From NCBI GenBank assembly GCA_910577275.1, contig CAJTMW010000021.1:6364-69926 (forward strand): a stretch of DNA of 63,563 nt, read 5' to 3'. Of the stretch, positions 56,353 to 63,563 are shown one piece after another (position 1 is the first letter of the stretch; every line of letters begins with the position of its first letter). The stretch comes from an uncultured Lachnospiraceae bacterium (GTDB taxonomy: Bacteria > Bacillota > Clostridia > Lachnospirales > Lachnospiraceae). A program made the position numbers and the translations under genes. The notes beneath the pieces are model-generated. The model was not told the origin of the DNA and made no database searches. It saw only the letters and a program-made list of their open reading frames with translations.

Positions 56353-57684
56353 TCAGTACCCGTACCGCTTTCTGTATTTGAAAAACATGAAAACGGACAA
56401 TCCAAGCGCCATCAGCTCCGCCGCCGGCGTTGCCAGCCAGATTCCGTTCACGCCAAGGATTAAGGGAAGTACAATCATTGTAATGAGCATGAATACAAAA
56501 GACCTCGAAAATGCAAGGACAGCCGAGACCACTCCGTTTGACAGCGCGGTAAACATCCCGCTGGCAAAAATATTAAACCCGATAAAAAGAAGGGCAATGG
56601 TACAAATCCTGTTCCCTGTCACCGCCAGAGAATACACCGGATTATCCGGTCGGGCAAAGACGGAAACCAGAGGCTTCGTCAGCAGAAGGGAGACTGCCAC
56701 CGTCACAAGGGAAATTGCCAAAATCACTTTCAGGCTGACCGCAACCAGTTTTTTCAGCTTCCCATGGCTTTGTTCCCCGTAATAATAGCTGACCATCGGA
56801 GCAACTCCATAGGAATACCCTGTATACAGGGAGCTTGCAAACATCAATACATACATGATGATTGTAACAGCCGCAACGCCGTCCTCTCCCACATAATGCA
56901 GCATTGTCCAGTTGAACATCATGGTAATAATTCCGGTGACAAGGGCGGTGGCCATCTCCGAGCATCCGTTTGTGGCTGCATTTACAAGAACCTTAAAACG
57001 GAACGCCGGTTTCTTAAAATGCAGAAGGCTCTTTTTCCGGCTGAAAACAAATAATCCCGCAACCGCCGTCACAGAGTAGCCAAGCCCCGTTGCAACCGCC
57101 GCGCCGCCGATTCCCATGCCAAGCCCGGCAATAAACACATAGTCAAGGGCCATATTCAGAACGCCGCCCGTCACGGAGCAGACCAGAGAAAGGGTTGCCT
57201 TCTCGCTGGCAATCATATAAAGCGTAAAATTGTTCATTAAAAGAATGGGAACGGTAAACACCAGATAACGGCTTAAATATTCCACGCAATACCCTTCCAC
57301 ATCAGCGGATAGATTCATACCTCCAAAAATGGAATCCATTGTCAGATATCCCACCGCGCACATGATAATTCCCACAATCACGTTTACCAGAATCAGAAAT
57401 GTAAAATCCTCCTTTGCTTCCTCCGCCTTCTGCTCTCCCATCTTTTTCATGATAACCGCGCTGCCTCCTGTGGCGAGCATGGTGGAAATTGCCGTGACAA
57501 GCTGGATAACCGGCGCCGTCAGATTGATTGCCGAAAGTGCGTTGGTGCCAATCAGGTTCGACACAAACAGGCCGTCCACCATAGTATAAAAGGACATAAA
57601 TACCGTCATTGCAATGGTGGGAACGGCAAATTTAAAAATATTTTTAAGTGTTACAGGTTTTTCGTATACATTTGTGTTTTCCAT
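56353..57684 (-). CDS. MATE-family multidrug efflux transporter
   Basis: A 443-residue membrane exporter with twelve predicted helices in two homologous halves, beginning with VTLKNIFKFAVPTIAMTVF and GLFVSNLIGTNALSAI. MATE proteins expel cationic drugs using a sodium or proton gradient. ATG 57,684 follows GGAGGAAA. Its promoter (57,729-57,759) has the abnormal 19-base spacer and dyad recognised by MerR activators, and a MerR gene is read divergently, so expression is probably drug-induced. Confidence 0.92.
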   Translation of the reverse strand: MENTNVYEKPVTLKNIFKFAVPTIAMTVFMSFYTMVDGLFVSNLIGTNALSAINLTAPVIQLVTAISTMLATGGSAVIMKKMGEQKAEEAKEDFTFLILVNVIVGIIMCAVGYLTMDSIFGGMNLSADVEGYCVEYLSRYLVFTVPILLMNNFTLYMIASEKATLSLVCSVTGGVLNMALDYVFIAGLGMGIGGAAVATGLGYSVTAVAGLFVFSRKKSLLHFKKPAFRFKVLVNAATNGCSEMATALVTGIITMMFNWTMLHYVGEDGVAAVTIIMYVLMFASSLYTGYSYGVAPMVSYYYGEQSHGKLKKLVAVSLKVILAISLVTVAVSLLLTKPLVSVFARPDNPVYSLAVTGNRICTIALLFIGFNIFASGMFTALSNGVVSAVLAFSRSFVFMLITMIVLPLILGVNGIWLATPAAELMALGLSVFMFFKYRKRYGY

Positions 57685-57728
57685 CAGTTTTTCCTCCATT
57701 TTCCTTGTATTTTGTTCCTGTAGGGAGT

Positions 57729-57759
57729 ATCATAAACCATACAGTAACTGTACGGTCAA
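57729..57759 (-). promoter_or_regulatory. MerR-type promoter with 19-bp spacer and central dyad
   Basis: TTGACC (57,754-57,759) and TATGAT (57,729-57,734) are 19 bases apart on the minus strand. The spacer contains the dyad CCATACAGT-A-ACTGTACGG (57,737-57,755, one mismatch). This is the classic MerR/BmrR arrangement, in which the activator twists DNA to bring the elements into phase. Confidence 0.88.
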
Positions 57760-57794
57760 GCAGAAAATACCATTTTTCTGAAATGAGGAAAATT

Positions 57795-58610
57795 ATGGAT
57801 AAAAAGGAAAAGCTTCTCACAATCGGCCAGTTTGCGGCCATGCATGGAATCAACAAGAAAACCCTGATGTGGTATGACGAGATTGGACTTTTTAAACCGG
57901 CCGCCATCAATCCCGAAAACGGCTACCGCTGTTACAGCTACCATCAAAGTCCTGTCCTTGAGACTATCCTGCTGTTACGGGAGCTGGACGTTTCCGTCAG
58001 CGAAATACAGGCTTTCATGGAAAACCGCTCCGCCGCCGGCCTGAAATCCCTTCTGGAAGAAAAAATAACGGACCTTGACCTGCAGATTACCCACCTGCAG
58101 GCAGTCCGCACGCTTCTTTGCACCCATCACCGGAATATGGCCACCCTTCTTACCATGGATTTATCCGAAATCAGTATCGTTGAAAAGGAAGAACGCTGTC
58201 TTGTCACCGTAGACATCGACCGGGATACCTCTTTTGAAAAGGAGGTGGAGCTGATTACCGCGGAAACGGAAAAATACCGGCTCGGCCGCCTCCATAAAGC
58301 CTCCTACGGTTCCATGATTTCCGTTGACAGCCTGCTTGACCGTCGCTTTGACGATTATTCCCGGCTCTTTATAGAGATTCCTTTTCTTCCCTACCAGAGC
58401 GGGCTCCATATAACCCCGGGCGGAAAATACCTGAGAGCTTTCCATAAAGGAGCGTGGGAGGGGCTTCCAAAACGCTATCAGGAAATTCTTGACTATGCCC
58501 GCAAGCATAATCTGCTTCTCCACGGATTTTCCTATGAAACCGGCATCAATGAAAATGTGATAGACAGGATTGAAGATTATATTGTGCAGATTGAGATTCC
58601 TGTCAGATAA
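57795..58610 (+). CDS. MerR-family regulator with GyrI-like effector domain
   Basis: A 271-residue transcriptional activator. The N-terminal winged helix (LLTIGQFAAMHGINKKTLMW and YDEIGLFKPA) is MerR type. A coiled coil spans about residues 75-115, and the C-terminal half is a GyrI/BmrR-like ligand-binding domain. The true start is ATG 57,795 after GAGG; the longer frame overlaps the efflux gene's promoter. It is divergent from the MATE gene and should bind the 19-bp-spacer promoter between them. Confidence 0.92.
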   Translation: MDKKEKLLTIGQFAAMHGINKKTLMWYDEIGLFKPAAINPENGYRCYSYHQSPVLETILLLRELDVSVSEIQAFMENRSAAGLKSLLEEKITDLDLQITHLQAVRTLLCTHHRNMATLLTMDLSEISIVEKEERCLVTVDIDRDTSFEKEVELITAETEKYRLGRLHKASYGSMISVDSLLDRRFDDYSRLFIEIPFLPYQSGLHITPGGKYLRAFHKGAWEGLPKRYQEILDYARKHNLLLHGFSYETGINENVIDRIEDYIVQIEIPVR

Positions 58611-58622
58611 CTCTATCCATCC

Positions 58623-58651
58623 TTGACTTTTTGAACAACGTTCAGTATAAT
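58623..58651 (+). promoter_or_regulatory. TetR-gene promoter with operator in the spacer
   Basis: TTGACT (58,623-58,628) and TATAAT (58,646-58,651) with 17-base spacing. The spacer carries TTGAACAACGTTCAG (58,631-58,645), a near-perfect dyad. Confidence 0.8.
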
Positions 58652-58656
58652 ACATA

Positions 58657-58671
58657 TTGAACATCGTTCAA
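58657..58671. promoter_or_regulatory. Second TetR operator
   Basis: TTGAACATCGTTCAA is a perfect dyad (TTGAAC-3-GTTCAA), centred 26 bases from the first operator and ending at the ribosome binding site. The two sites together imply tight self-repression. Confidence 0.75.
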
Positions 58672-58681
58672 GGAGGACACT

Positions 58682-59260
58682 ATGGACGCAAAGGAAGCAA
58701 TCATTCAGGCTGCAATTGACCTCATCAATGAAAAAGGCGAGGATATGAACACCATTACCGTGCGGGAGATATGCCGGAAAGCAAACGTGGGCCTGGGGCT
58801 TGTGAATTATCATTTTGGAAACAAAGACAGACTGATAGAATTATGCGTTGAACACATGGTCAGCGACATCGTTGACATTTTCCGCTCCATTCAGGAAAAA
58901 ACAGCGTAGCTTTCTGCCTTTGAAAGGCTTGAATACCTCGGGAACATGACGTTTACATTTCTATTCGAGCATTTTGCCGTGTCGAAAACTTCTATTCTTT
59001 CAGATATGCGTACGCCGAAAGAAGATGACAACACCCACAAGACATACCTTGCCTATCTTCCGCTTATGTCCGCCTGCCGCCCGGACTGGGATAAGGAAAC
59101 TCTTGAACGCAAAACGTTTTGCCTGATTTCCGTAATGCAGCAGTCCTTCTTAAGGCATGACGTCATCCGTCGGCTCTATGGCATCGACCTGACTGTGCCG
59201 GAAGAACGCAGGGCTTATCACAGGGCAATTTTACACGATATTCTGGGGGAGGGCTTATGA
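58682..59260 (+). pseudogene. TetR-family regulator with in-frame amber codon
   Basis: The N-terminal TetR helix-turn-helix is intact: AIIQAAIDLINEKGEDMNTI with VREICRKANVGLGLVNYHFG. Codon 76 is TAG (58,907-58,909). The same frame then continues LSAFERLEYLGNMTF to a normal C-terminal all-helical domain ending at 59,260. One change from CAG to TAG explains it. The ribosome binding site, promoter and operators are all preserved, so either the mutation is recent, the stop is suppressed, or it is a sequencing error. The N-terminal fragment alone (75 residues) contains the DNA-binding part but no dimerisation domain. The reductase gene overlaps its end by four bases. Confidence 0.85.
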
Positions 59261-59970
59261 AAATCACAGTGATAAACGGAACGGAAAAACACGGCGTAAC
59301 CTGGCGTCTGAAAGAGATATTTCTGGAGCGTTTCCGGGAACAGGCGGAAATCACGGAATTTTACCTGCCCAAGGACTGCCCTTGCTTTTGTCAGGGCTGC
59401 GCCGGCTGTATCTTTAAAGGAGAGCATACCTGCAAGGATTTCTCCTACATACGAAAAATTGCGGAGCCTCTGCTGGAATCCGATTTGATTGTAATGACCT
59501 CCCCCGCCTATGTGATGCACGCCACAGGCGCGATGAAGGCGTTGCTGGACCATTTTGCCTATTTGTGGATACCCCATCGTCCGGCGCCGGAAATGTTCAG
59601 CAAGCGCGCCGTCATCATTACCCAGTGTCTCGGCGCCGGCGCGCGTTCTGCGGCAGCCGACATAAAACACAGCCTTTCGTGGTGGGGGATTTCCCGAATC
59701 ACGGTATTTATCGGAAAACTTATGAGCGATATTGTCTGGGAAAAGCTTGCCGGGAAGAAGCGCGCCGAGCTTATCAGAAGAATGAACCGCTTATCGAAGA
59801 AGCTTGCCGCTGAAGATTTTGGAAAGGCTCCAAGGGTAAGCGCTGTTACGAAGATAAAATTTCTTTTCTGCCGTATGATGCAAAAATCATTACACGAAAA
59901 CGACTCCGAATATACTGACGGAAAGTACTGGGCGCAACAGGGCTGGCTTGACGGAAAACGCCCCTGGTAA
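59257..59970 (+). CDS. Flavodoxin-fold NAD(P)H-dependent oxidoreductase
   Basis: A 237-residue flavodoxin-fold reductase of the iron-sulfur flavoprotein/FMN-reductase type. INGTEKHGVTWRLKEIF provides the FMN phosphate loop, CPCFCQGCAGCIFKGEHTC is a dense Cys cluster that may bind an Fe-S centre, and MTSPAYVMHATGAMKALLDHF is typical of the family. ATG overlaps the TetR stop (ATGA), so it is the target gene of that regulator. A hairpin follows its stop. Likely reduces an electrophile or quinone; substrate unknown. Confidence 0.88.
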   Translation: MKITVINGTEKHGVTWRLKEIFLERFREQAEITEFYLPKDCPCFCQGCAGCIFKGEHTCKDFSYIRKIAEPLLESDLIVMTSPAYVMHATGAMKALLDHFAYLWIPHRPAPEMFSKRAVIITQCLGAGARSAAADIKHSLSWWGISRITVFIGKLMSDIVWEKLAGKKRAELIRRMNRLSKKLAAEDFGKAPRVSAVTKIKFLFCRMMQKSLHENDSEYTDGKYWAQQGWLDGKRPW

Positions 59971-59973
59971 AAG

Positions 59974-60021
59974 CTTATGCCCGGAACCGTTTCTGAAAAA
60001 GATACCGTTTCCGGGCATAAG
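59974..60021 (-). terminator. Terminator between the reductase and the small membrane protein
   Basis: Perfect 13-bp arms CTTATGCCCGGAA and TTCCGGGCATAAG with a 22-base loop. CTTTTACC follows on the minus strand, so it chiefly ends the small membrane-protein transcript, but its position also serves the converging reductase gene. Confidence 0.75.
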
Positions 60022-60029
60022 ATGAATGA

Positions 60030-60269
60030 TTATTCTTTTTCCCTGACCACCGAAAAGAATTTGGCCATAAGCGGAATATAGGTCGCCGCAAAAACAGCCG
60101 CCGCAATCCATGCCGCCGTTTTTTGTTTCTTTTCCGGTATGCACATACCGGCTAAAACTCCCATGGAAAAGAGACAGAACTTTATCATCGCCAGGTCTTT
60201 CCAGTCGCTTTTTTCTAAATACCTGTCAGCATAGCCAAACAGCTTCTTTACAAAACAATTCCCGCACAT
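60030..60269 (-). CDS. Small membrane protein (annotated elsewhere as phosphate-ABC permease-like)
   Basis: A 79-residue protein with a short cytoplasmic Cys-containing head (MCGNCFVKKLFGYADRYLEK), then two membrane helices (LAMIKFCLFSMGVLAGMCI and AAWIAAAVFAATYIPLMAKF). Homologues in Lachnospiraceae are often labelled permease of phosphate ABC transporter, but nothing here supports transport by itself. ATG 60,269 follows GGAGGG. A promoter TTGAAT-N17-TATGCT lies upstream. Confidence 0.75.
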   Translation of the reverse strand: MCGNCFVKKLFGYADRYLEKSDWKDLAMIKFCLFSMGVLAGMCIPEKKQKTAAWIAAAVFAATYIPLMAKFFSVVREKE

Positions 60270-60411
60270 TTGCAATCCCTCCAATTATTATACGTTCTTT
60301 TTCCATTTCCCAGAAGTCCCAGGCGCTTCTTCCACTCCCCATCCAGCCGTTCGATTCCGTTAATCTGCGCCCTTTCGCACCTCCGGTTCCGGTCACACCG
60401 TTTCTATAAAT

Positions 60412-60440
60412 AGCATATCGCAGAAATAGACAGAATTCAA
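60412..60440 (-). promoter_or_regulatory. Promoter of the small membrane-protein gene
   Basis: TTGAAT (60,435-60,440) and TATGCT (60,412-60,417) with a 17-base spacer on the minus strand. Confidence 0.55.
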
Positions 60441-60470
60441 GGCATACACGGCACTTTTCCAATCATTGTT

Positions 60471-61007
60471 TTATACAGAAACAGCAATCTCTGCGCCCAC
60501 ATCCGGCGAGCTGCTCTTTGCTTCTCCGGTTTTTGTATATATTATGGGCTCACTTTTCCCCGGGGCATCCGTCCCGTCCCCTGACAAAGCGACCTCTGGC
60601 TCTCCGCCCTTAAAGCCGGTATTCTCCAAATCCGCGCTGTCCTTCAAAAGCGCCTTTCCGTCCTCGCTTATCTCAACGATATCAGATTTCCGGTTTCTTC
60701 TTTCCTCCAGCTCTTTTTCCAGCTTCTCCTGTTCCTTTTCACGCTCCTCCTTCCGCTTCCTGACAGCTTCTTCCGCTTCCAGCTCCGCCTTTTCCCTTGC
60801 GGCCTTTGCATCCTCCTTCACGCCTTCGTCCGCTTTCGACCTGTATTCCTCCGCCTTGTCCGCAAAATCGCAGGCGTATCCCATTGCCCTTTCCATAGCC
60901 GCCGTATCACCCTTGCGCCTTGCCTCCTTATAGACACGCATGGGGGTATTTATAAGCTCCATATTCTTTCCGGCTCCTGCAAGTCCTTCCATAATTTTTG
61001 TATTCAT
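60471..61007 (-). CDS. Charged coiled-coil orphan protein
   Basis: A 178-residue protein of unknown function. The N-terminus (MNTKIMEGLAGAGKNMELIN, TPMRVYKEARRKGDTAAMER) is conserved in Lachnospiraceae proteins I have met without assigned role. Residues about 60-120 form a long Glu/Lys/Arg coiled coil. IVEISEDGKALLKDS near 125 resembles a motif at the end of some motility-linked proteins. No signal peptide. AGGAGG precedes the ATG. A sigma-28-like promoter lies about 105 bases upstream. Confidence 0.7.
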   Translation of the reverse strand: MNTKIMEGLAGAGKNMELINTPMRVYKEARRKGDTAAMERAMGYACDFADKAEEYRSKADEGVKEDAKAAREKAELEAEEAVRKRKEEREKEQEKLEKELEERRNRKSDIVEISEDGKALLKDSADLENTGFKGGEPEVALSGDGTDAPGKSEPIIYTKTGEAKSSSPDVGAEIAVSV

Positions 61008-61109
61008 AGCCGCCTCCTGTTCTTATCTGTTTTTCCCGCAGGCATCCTGCGCCCTTTGCCGCGCGCAAAAAACCGCAGACGGGAACTTTTACAGTAACTC
61101 TCACTTCAT

Positions 61110-61136
61110 TTTTCGGCAGCGCAAACGCCCGCTTTC
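61110..61136 (-). promoter_or_regulatory. Sigma-28-like promoter of the coiled-coil gene
   Basis: GAAA (61,133-61,136), a 15-base spacer and GCCGAAAA (61,110-61,117) on the minus strand; six of eight -10 bases match GCCGATAT. Weaker than the other three sites. Confidence 0.45.
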
Positions 61137-61147
61137 AGCTTTCCGTC

Positions 61148-62575
61148 TCAAACAGTCTGTTTCCTGTCATATGCGGCGTCGTTTTGCGGAATTAACACCG
61201 TGATTACAAAAGCCCCTTCCCCAACCTTTATATTCATTGCCCCATGGTAGCTTTGCACCACGTCTCTGACATTCATAAGGCCAATGCCATGTCCTTTCCG
61301 CCTTTTCCCCTCCCCGGCTCCGGCTTCCTCCGTCTCCTTCAAATCCGTACTGTTTTTCACTTCCAGCAAAAAACACTTTTTAACGGATTTCGCCTGAATA
61401 TTGATAAACCTCCTGCCGACAGGCGCGCCGTCGCCCGCCTGTGCATCCCGCTGTCCCTCACATGCCTGTCCGTGAGGAGGAATATCCTGCATTCTCCCGC
61501 AGGCTTCCACCGCATTGTCCAGTATGTTTCCGAACAGTACGCATAAATCAAACTCGCTGATACAGCATTTCTCCGGCATCCGCACATCGCACTCCCACAG
61601 AATATTTCTGCTCTCCGCCAGCTTCCGTTTCTGAGTAAGCAGCACATCCACAACCCTGTTCCCCGTGACCTCGTCCTCATCCAAAAGACCCGAGCTGTCG
61701 TTCATTTTATTCAGATAAGCGGTCATCTTTTCCCATTCTCTCTTTTCCAGCAGACCGGACAGGGCTCTCATATGGTTTTTCATATCGTGCCGCAGCCTCT
61801 CTGACCGGCTGTACTGCTCCTCCAGCATTTTGTAAGCCGCAACCTGAGCCTGATACTGGCTGCTCTTTTGCTGTTCCAGATAAATCCGGTTCATGCCAAG
61901 CACATAAAATCCCGCCGCAAACATAGATAAGGCCGTCAGCACACAGAACTCAAGATGGCTGAAAATCTGGTCGTAATACAGCCCCATATTGCCGCCGCTT
62001 CTGACTGAAATGCCCTTGCTTGCGCCAAAGGCCGCCACATCAGCCACCGCCGTAATCGCAAGCAGGGGAAGGGAAAGCATGAGGTACCATTTCTCCCTTC
62101 CGGGATACCCGCTCCCGAAGCAGCCGGCGTCCTTACCGCCGGACCTTTGAATATCCATCCCCCCGTCCGGGCAAAAGGCGGGTGCAGTATCCTTATATTT
62201 TCCCATACTGTTTACCGCCCACAGGCTGACAGTCAGACTGAAAAAGCCAATCATGCAGCCCTCCCTCTCGCTTATAAAGGGAACTTCAATATTGTTCACC
62301 CTATGACGCCAGAAAAGCGCAAGGCAGGAAAAAAAGGAGCCGGAGAAATTTCCCGTAAGGGTTACGGCGGTTATTATCATAGAAGCCGTCAGAACTTTTT
62401 TCCCCGTATCTCCCCGGAAAGTCAAAAATACCAATCCCGCTACATATAAATGCCACGAAAGCGACAGTAAAATCTGCGGAACGTAGAAACAGCGGCTGAC
62501 GATATCCGCCAGCATGTAACCGCCCGCAATAAAAAGCGCAAACGCCGCTTTACTTACCCGCAAATCCGCCATCAT
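61148..62575 (-). CDS. AgrC-like sensor histidine kinase (GHKL type)
   Basis: A 475-residue sensor with about six N-terminal membrane helices (to residue 245), a coiled linker, the dimerisation motif RLRHDMKNHMRALSGLL with the phosphorylated His, and a GHKL ATPase with FGNILDNAVEAC and GHGIGLMNV. Between N- and G-boxes lies a 25-residue Gly/Ala/Asp-rich insertion. The layout matches kinases that sense peptides or the envelope together with LytTR regulators. Its ATG overlaps the regulator's stop by four bases. No peptide precursor gene (AgrD type) was found nearby. Confidence 0.9.
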   Translation of the reverse strand: MMADLRVSKAAFALFIAGGYMLADIVSRCFYVPQILLSLSWHLYVAGLVFLTFRGDTGKKVLTASMIITAVTLTGNFSGSFFSCLALFWRHRVNNIEVPFISEREGCMIGFFSLTVSLWAVNSMGKYKDTAPAFCPDGGMDIQRSGGKDAGCFGSGYPGREKWYLMLSLPLLAITAVADVAAFGASKGISVRSGGNMGLYYDQIFSHLEFCVLTALSMFAAGFYVLGMNRIYLEQQKSSQYQAQVAAYKMLEEQYSRSERLRHDMKNHMRALSGLLEKREWEKMTAYLNKMNDSSGLLDEDEVTGNRVVDVLLTQKRKLAESRNILWECDVRMPEKCCISEFDLCVLFGNILDNAVEACGRMQDIPPHGQACEGQRDAQAGDGAPVGRRFINIQAKSVKKCFLLEVKNSTDLKETEEAGAGEGKRRKGHGIGLMNVRDVVQSYHGAMNIKVGEGAFVITVLIPQNDAAYDRKQTV

Positions 62576-63288
62576 AAAATCCCTCCGTTCTCTCTCATAT
62601 ACTTAAGGATTTCCCGGCAAAATTCCTCATACCTTCTCTTTGCAATCACAATCCGCTCCCCGTTATCAAGGGTAACCTCCTGCCGGTTGTAGACGTCCAC
62701 ATACTTCAGGTTGATAAGATAGCTTTTGTGGCACCGGAAAAAGCCCTTTCCCGCCAGATTCCTCTCCAGAACGCCAATCTGTTCGTAATAGGTAAAAATG
62801 CCCTCCGGCCCGTGAACGTCAATCAGTCTCCCCTTTATCTCAAAATAGTAAATATCATCCAGAAACAGCTTCCTTTTCTGCCGCTCCCGGCTGACGATAA
62901 TAAATTCCTGTAAGCGGCTCTGAATTTTAAGGACGGCCCTTTGCAGCACTCTTTTCAGCTTCTTTTCGTCAACAGGCTTTATCAGATACCAGAAAGCCTC
63001 CACCTCATAGGCGTCAAACACATATTCCCTGCTGGCGGACATAAAAATCAGGATTTTGTCAAAGGCTTTCTCCCGGACAATCTGCGCCGCTCTCATCCCG
63101 TCCATATCGTCCATGATAATATCAAGGAAAATGATGTCAAAATTATCCGGCGACCGGGTCAGCTCCCGTCCGCTGTAAAACTGGCGTATGACGCACGCCA
63201 CCCTCATCTCCTCCAGAATATCCCTGATTTTTTTCGCCATACCGGAACACTCTATGGCCGCGTCGTCGCATACCGCTATCCACAACAT
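62572..63288 (-). CDS. LytTR-family response regulator
   Basis: A 238-residue regulator. The receiver domain (1-120) has phosphoacceptor D56 in IIFLDIIMDDMDG. The C-terminal LytTR domain (about 135-235) includes FRCHKSYLINLKYV and VTLDNGERIVIAKRRYEEF. LytTR proteins bind paired direct repeats; such a pair (GTCATAACCG twice, 21 bases apart) lies upstream of the predicted promoter, so it probably activates its own operon. Confidence 0.93.
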   Translation of the reverse strand: MLWIAVCDDAAIECSGMAKKIRDILEEMRVACVIRQFYSGRELTRSPDNFDIIFLDIIMDDMDGMRAAQIVREKAFDKILIFMSASREYVFDAYEVEAFWYLIKPVDEKKLKRVLQRAVLKIQSRLQEFIIVSRERQKRKLFLDDIYYFEIKGRLIDVHGPEGIFTYYEQIGVLERNLAGKGFFRCHKSYLINLKYVDVYNRQEVTLDNGERIVIAKRRYEEFCREILKYMRENGGIL

Positions 63289-63390
63289 TTCATTACCTGC
63301 CTTATCCCGCTTTTTTACCGTCAGCCCGGCGCTTTTCTTTGCCAGAGGCTTCCCCTCGCAAACATCTCGTTTCCCGCCGGCTTTCTCTAT

Positions 63391-63418
63391 ATATCGGCAT
63401 AAATATTGTCAGAGTTTC
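63391..63418 (-). promoter_or_regulatory. Sigma-28-like promoter of the LytTR two-component operon
   Basis: GAAA (63,415-63,418), a 16-base spacer and a perfect GCCGATAT (63,391-63,398) on the minus strand, about 100 bases upstream of the regulator's ATG. Confidence 0.5.
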
Positions 63419-63424
63419 GCTGTT

Positions 63425-63455
63425 GTCATAACCGGGCAGACGGCAGTCATAACCG
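63425..63455. promoter_or_regulatory. Direct repeat, candidate LytTR binding sites
   Basis: GTCATAACCG occurs at 63,425-63,434 and 63,446-63,455, an offset of 21 bases (two helical turns), just upstream of the predicted -35. Spacing is as in LytTR-bound direct repeats, although the words do not fit the published LytTR consensus closely. Confidence 0.55.
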
Positions 63456-63563
63456 TAAAATTTTCTCCCGAAAAATCCAGATATCCTATTGCCAGAAACC
63501 GGTATTTTGTTATAAAATGCAATTATTAAGAAATATTAAGAATTTATTAATATATTTTTAATT
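63456..63563. other. AT-rich end of window, no gene seen
   Basis: The last 108 bases are very AT-rich (ending in AATATTAAGAATTTATTAAT-like sequence) and contain no open frame that looks coding. They probably belong to a neighbouring promoter. Confidence 0.4.

Noticed and set aside
1..63563. tRNA, rRNA, CRISPR arrays, complete insertion sequences, phage structural genes
   Set aside because: Read on both strands; no clover-leaf-like gene, regular spaced repeats, DDE transposase or phage genes were recognised.

Overview
The window reads as a chromosome segment of a fibre-degrading gut Clostridium of the Lachnospiraceae type (Bacillota). Reasons: moderate GC with strong AGGAGG ribosome binding sites, consensus TTGACA/TATAAT promoters, MalFG-type sugar ABC operons paired with YesM/YesN-type two-component systems, many glycoside hydrolases, an FeoA-FeoB fusion, and small protein families (two DUF6033-like paralogues, a charged coiled-coil protein) that I associate with this family. 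The exact genus cannot be fixed from sequence alone. No rRNA, tRNA, CRISPR array, complete insertion sequence or replication origin was seen.

Layout. 1-17,100: one long leftward plant-polysaccharide locus. Behind a consensus promoter at 16,875-16,903 come a sugar-binding lipoprotein, two permeases, a LacI regulator, a GH42 beta-galactosidase, a GH127 beta-L-arabinofuranosidase fused to a four-carbon-acid sugar kinase, a BKACE (DUF849) enzyme, a GH78 alpha-L-rhamnosidase, a sensor kinase/AraC response-regulator pair and the start of a second binding lipoprotein. The enzymes suit side chains of rhamnogalacturonan I or arabinogalactan. 17,190-24,400: an Rpn-type nuclease, an Asp/Glu racemase-like protein with an apiosidase-like hydrolase, a HicB-like gene with a nonsense codon, an orphan DUF6033-like protein and a GH3 enzyme. 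24,500-33,500: a chemoreceptor, GDPD, MFS carrier, ABC-F protein, PHP-HAD fusion and metallophosphoesterase.

33,469-42,720: a cytoplasmic ParB-BMP fusion protein, an ECF sigma/anti-sigma/lipoprotein operon, a RelB-PIN toxin-antitoxin pair, two related lipoproteins, small hypothetical genes, and an AT-rich pair including a retropepsin-like protein. 42,743-50,451: a second leftward two-component/ABC-sugar/SGNH-esterase operon. 50,617-60,300: a DUF1877 protein, an LPD3-like protein, the FeoA-FeoB fusion, a sugar isomerase-like protein, the second DUF6033-like protein, a divergent MATE/MerR pair with a textbook 19-bp-spacer MerR promoter, a TetR gene with an in-frame amber codon, and an iron-sulfur flavoprotein-like reductase. 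60,470-63,290: a coiled-coil orphan and an AgrC/LytTR-type two-component system.

Most unusual items: the in-frame GH127-kinase fusion across an A9 tract where slippage by one base in either direction would end translation just after the hydrolase; sigma-28-like promoters in front of three orphan Lachnospiraceae families and the LytTR system; two intergenic elements of about 91-95 bp that duplicate the ribosome-binding-site region; the ParB-BMP protein; and a retropepsin-like gene in an AT-rich island.
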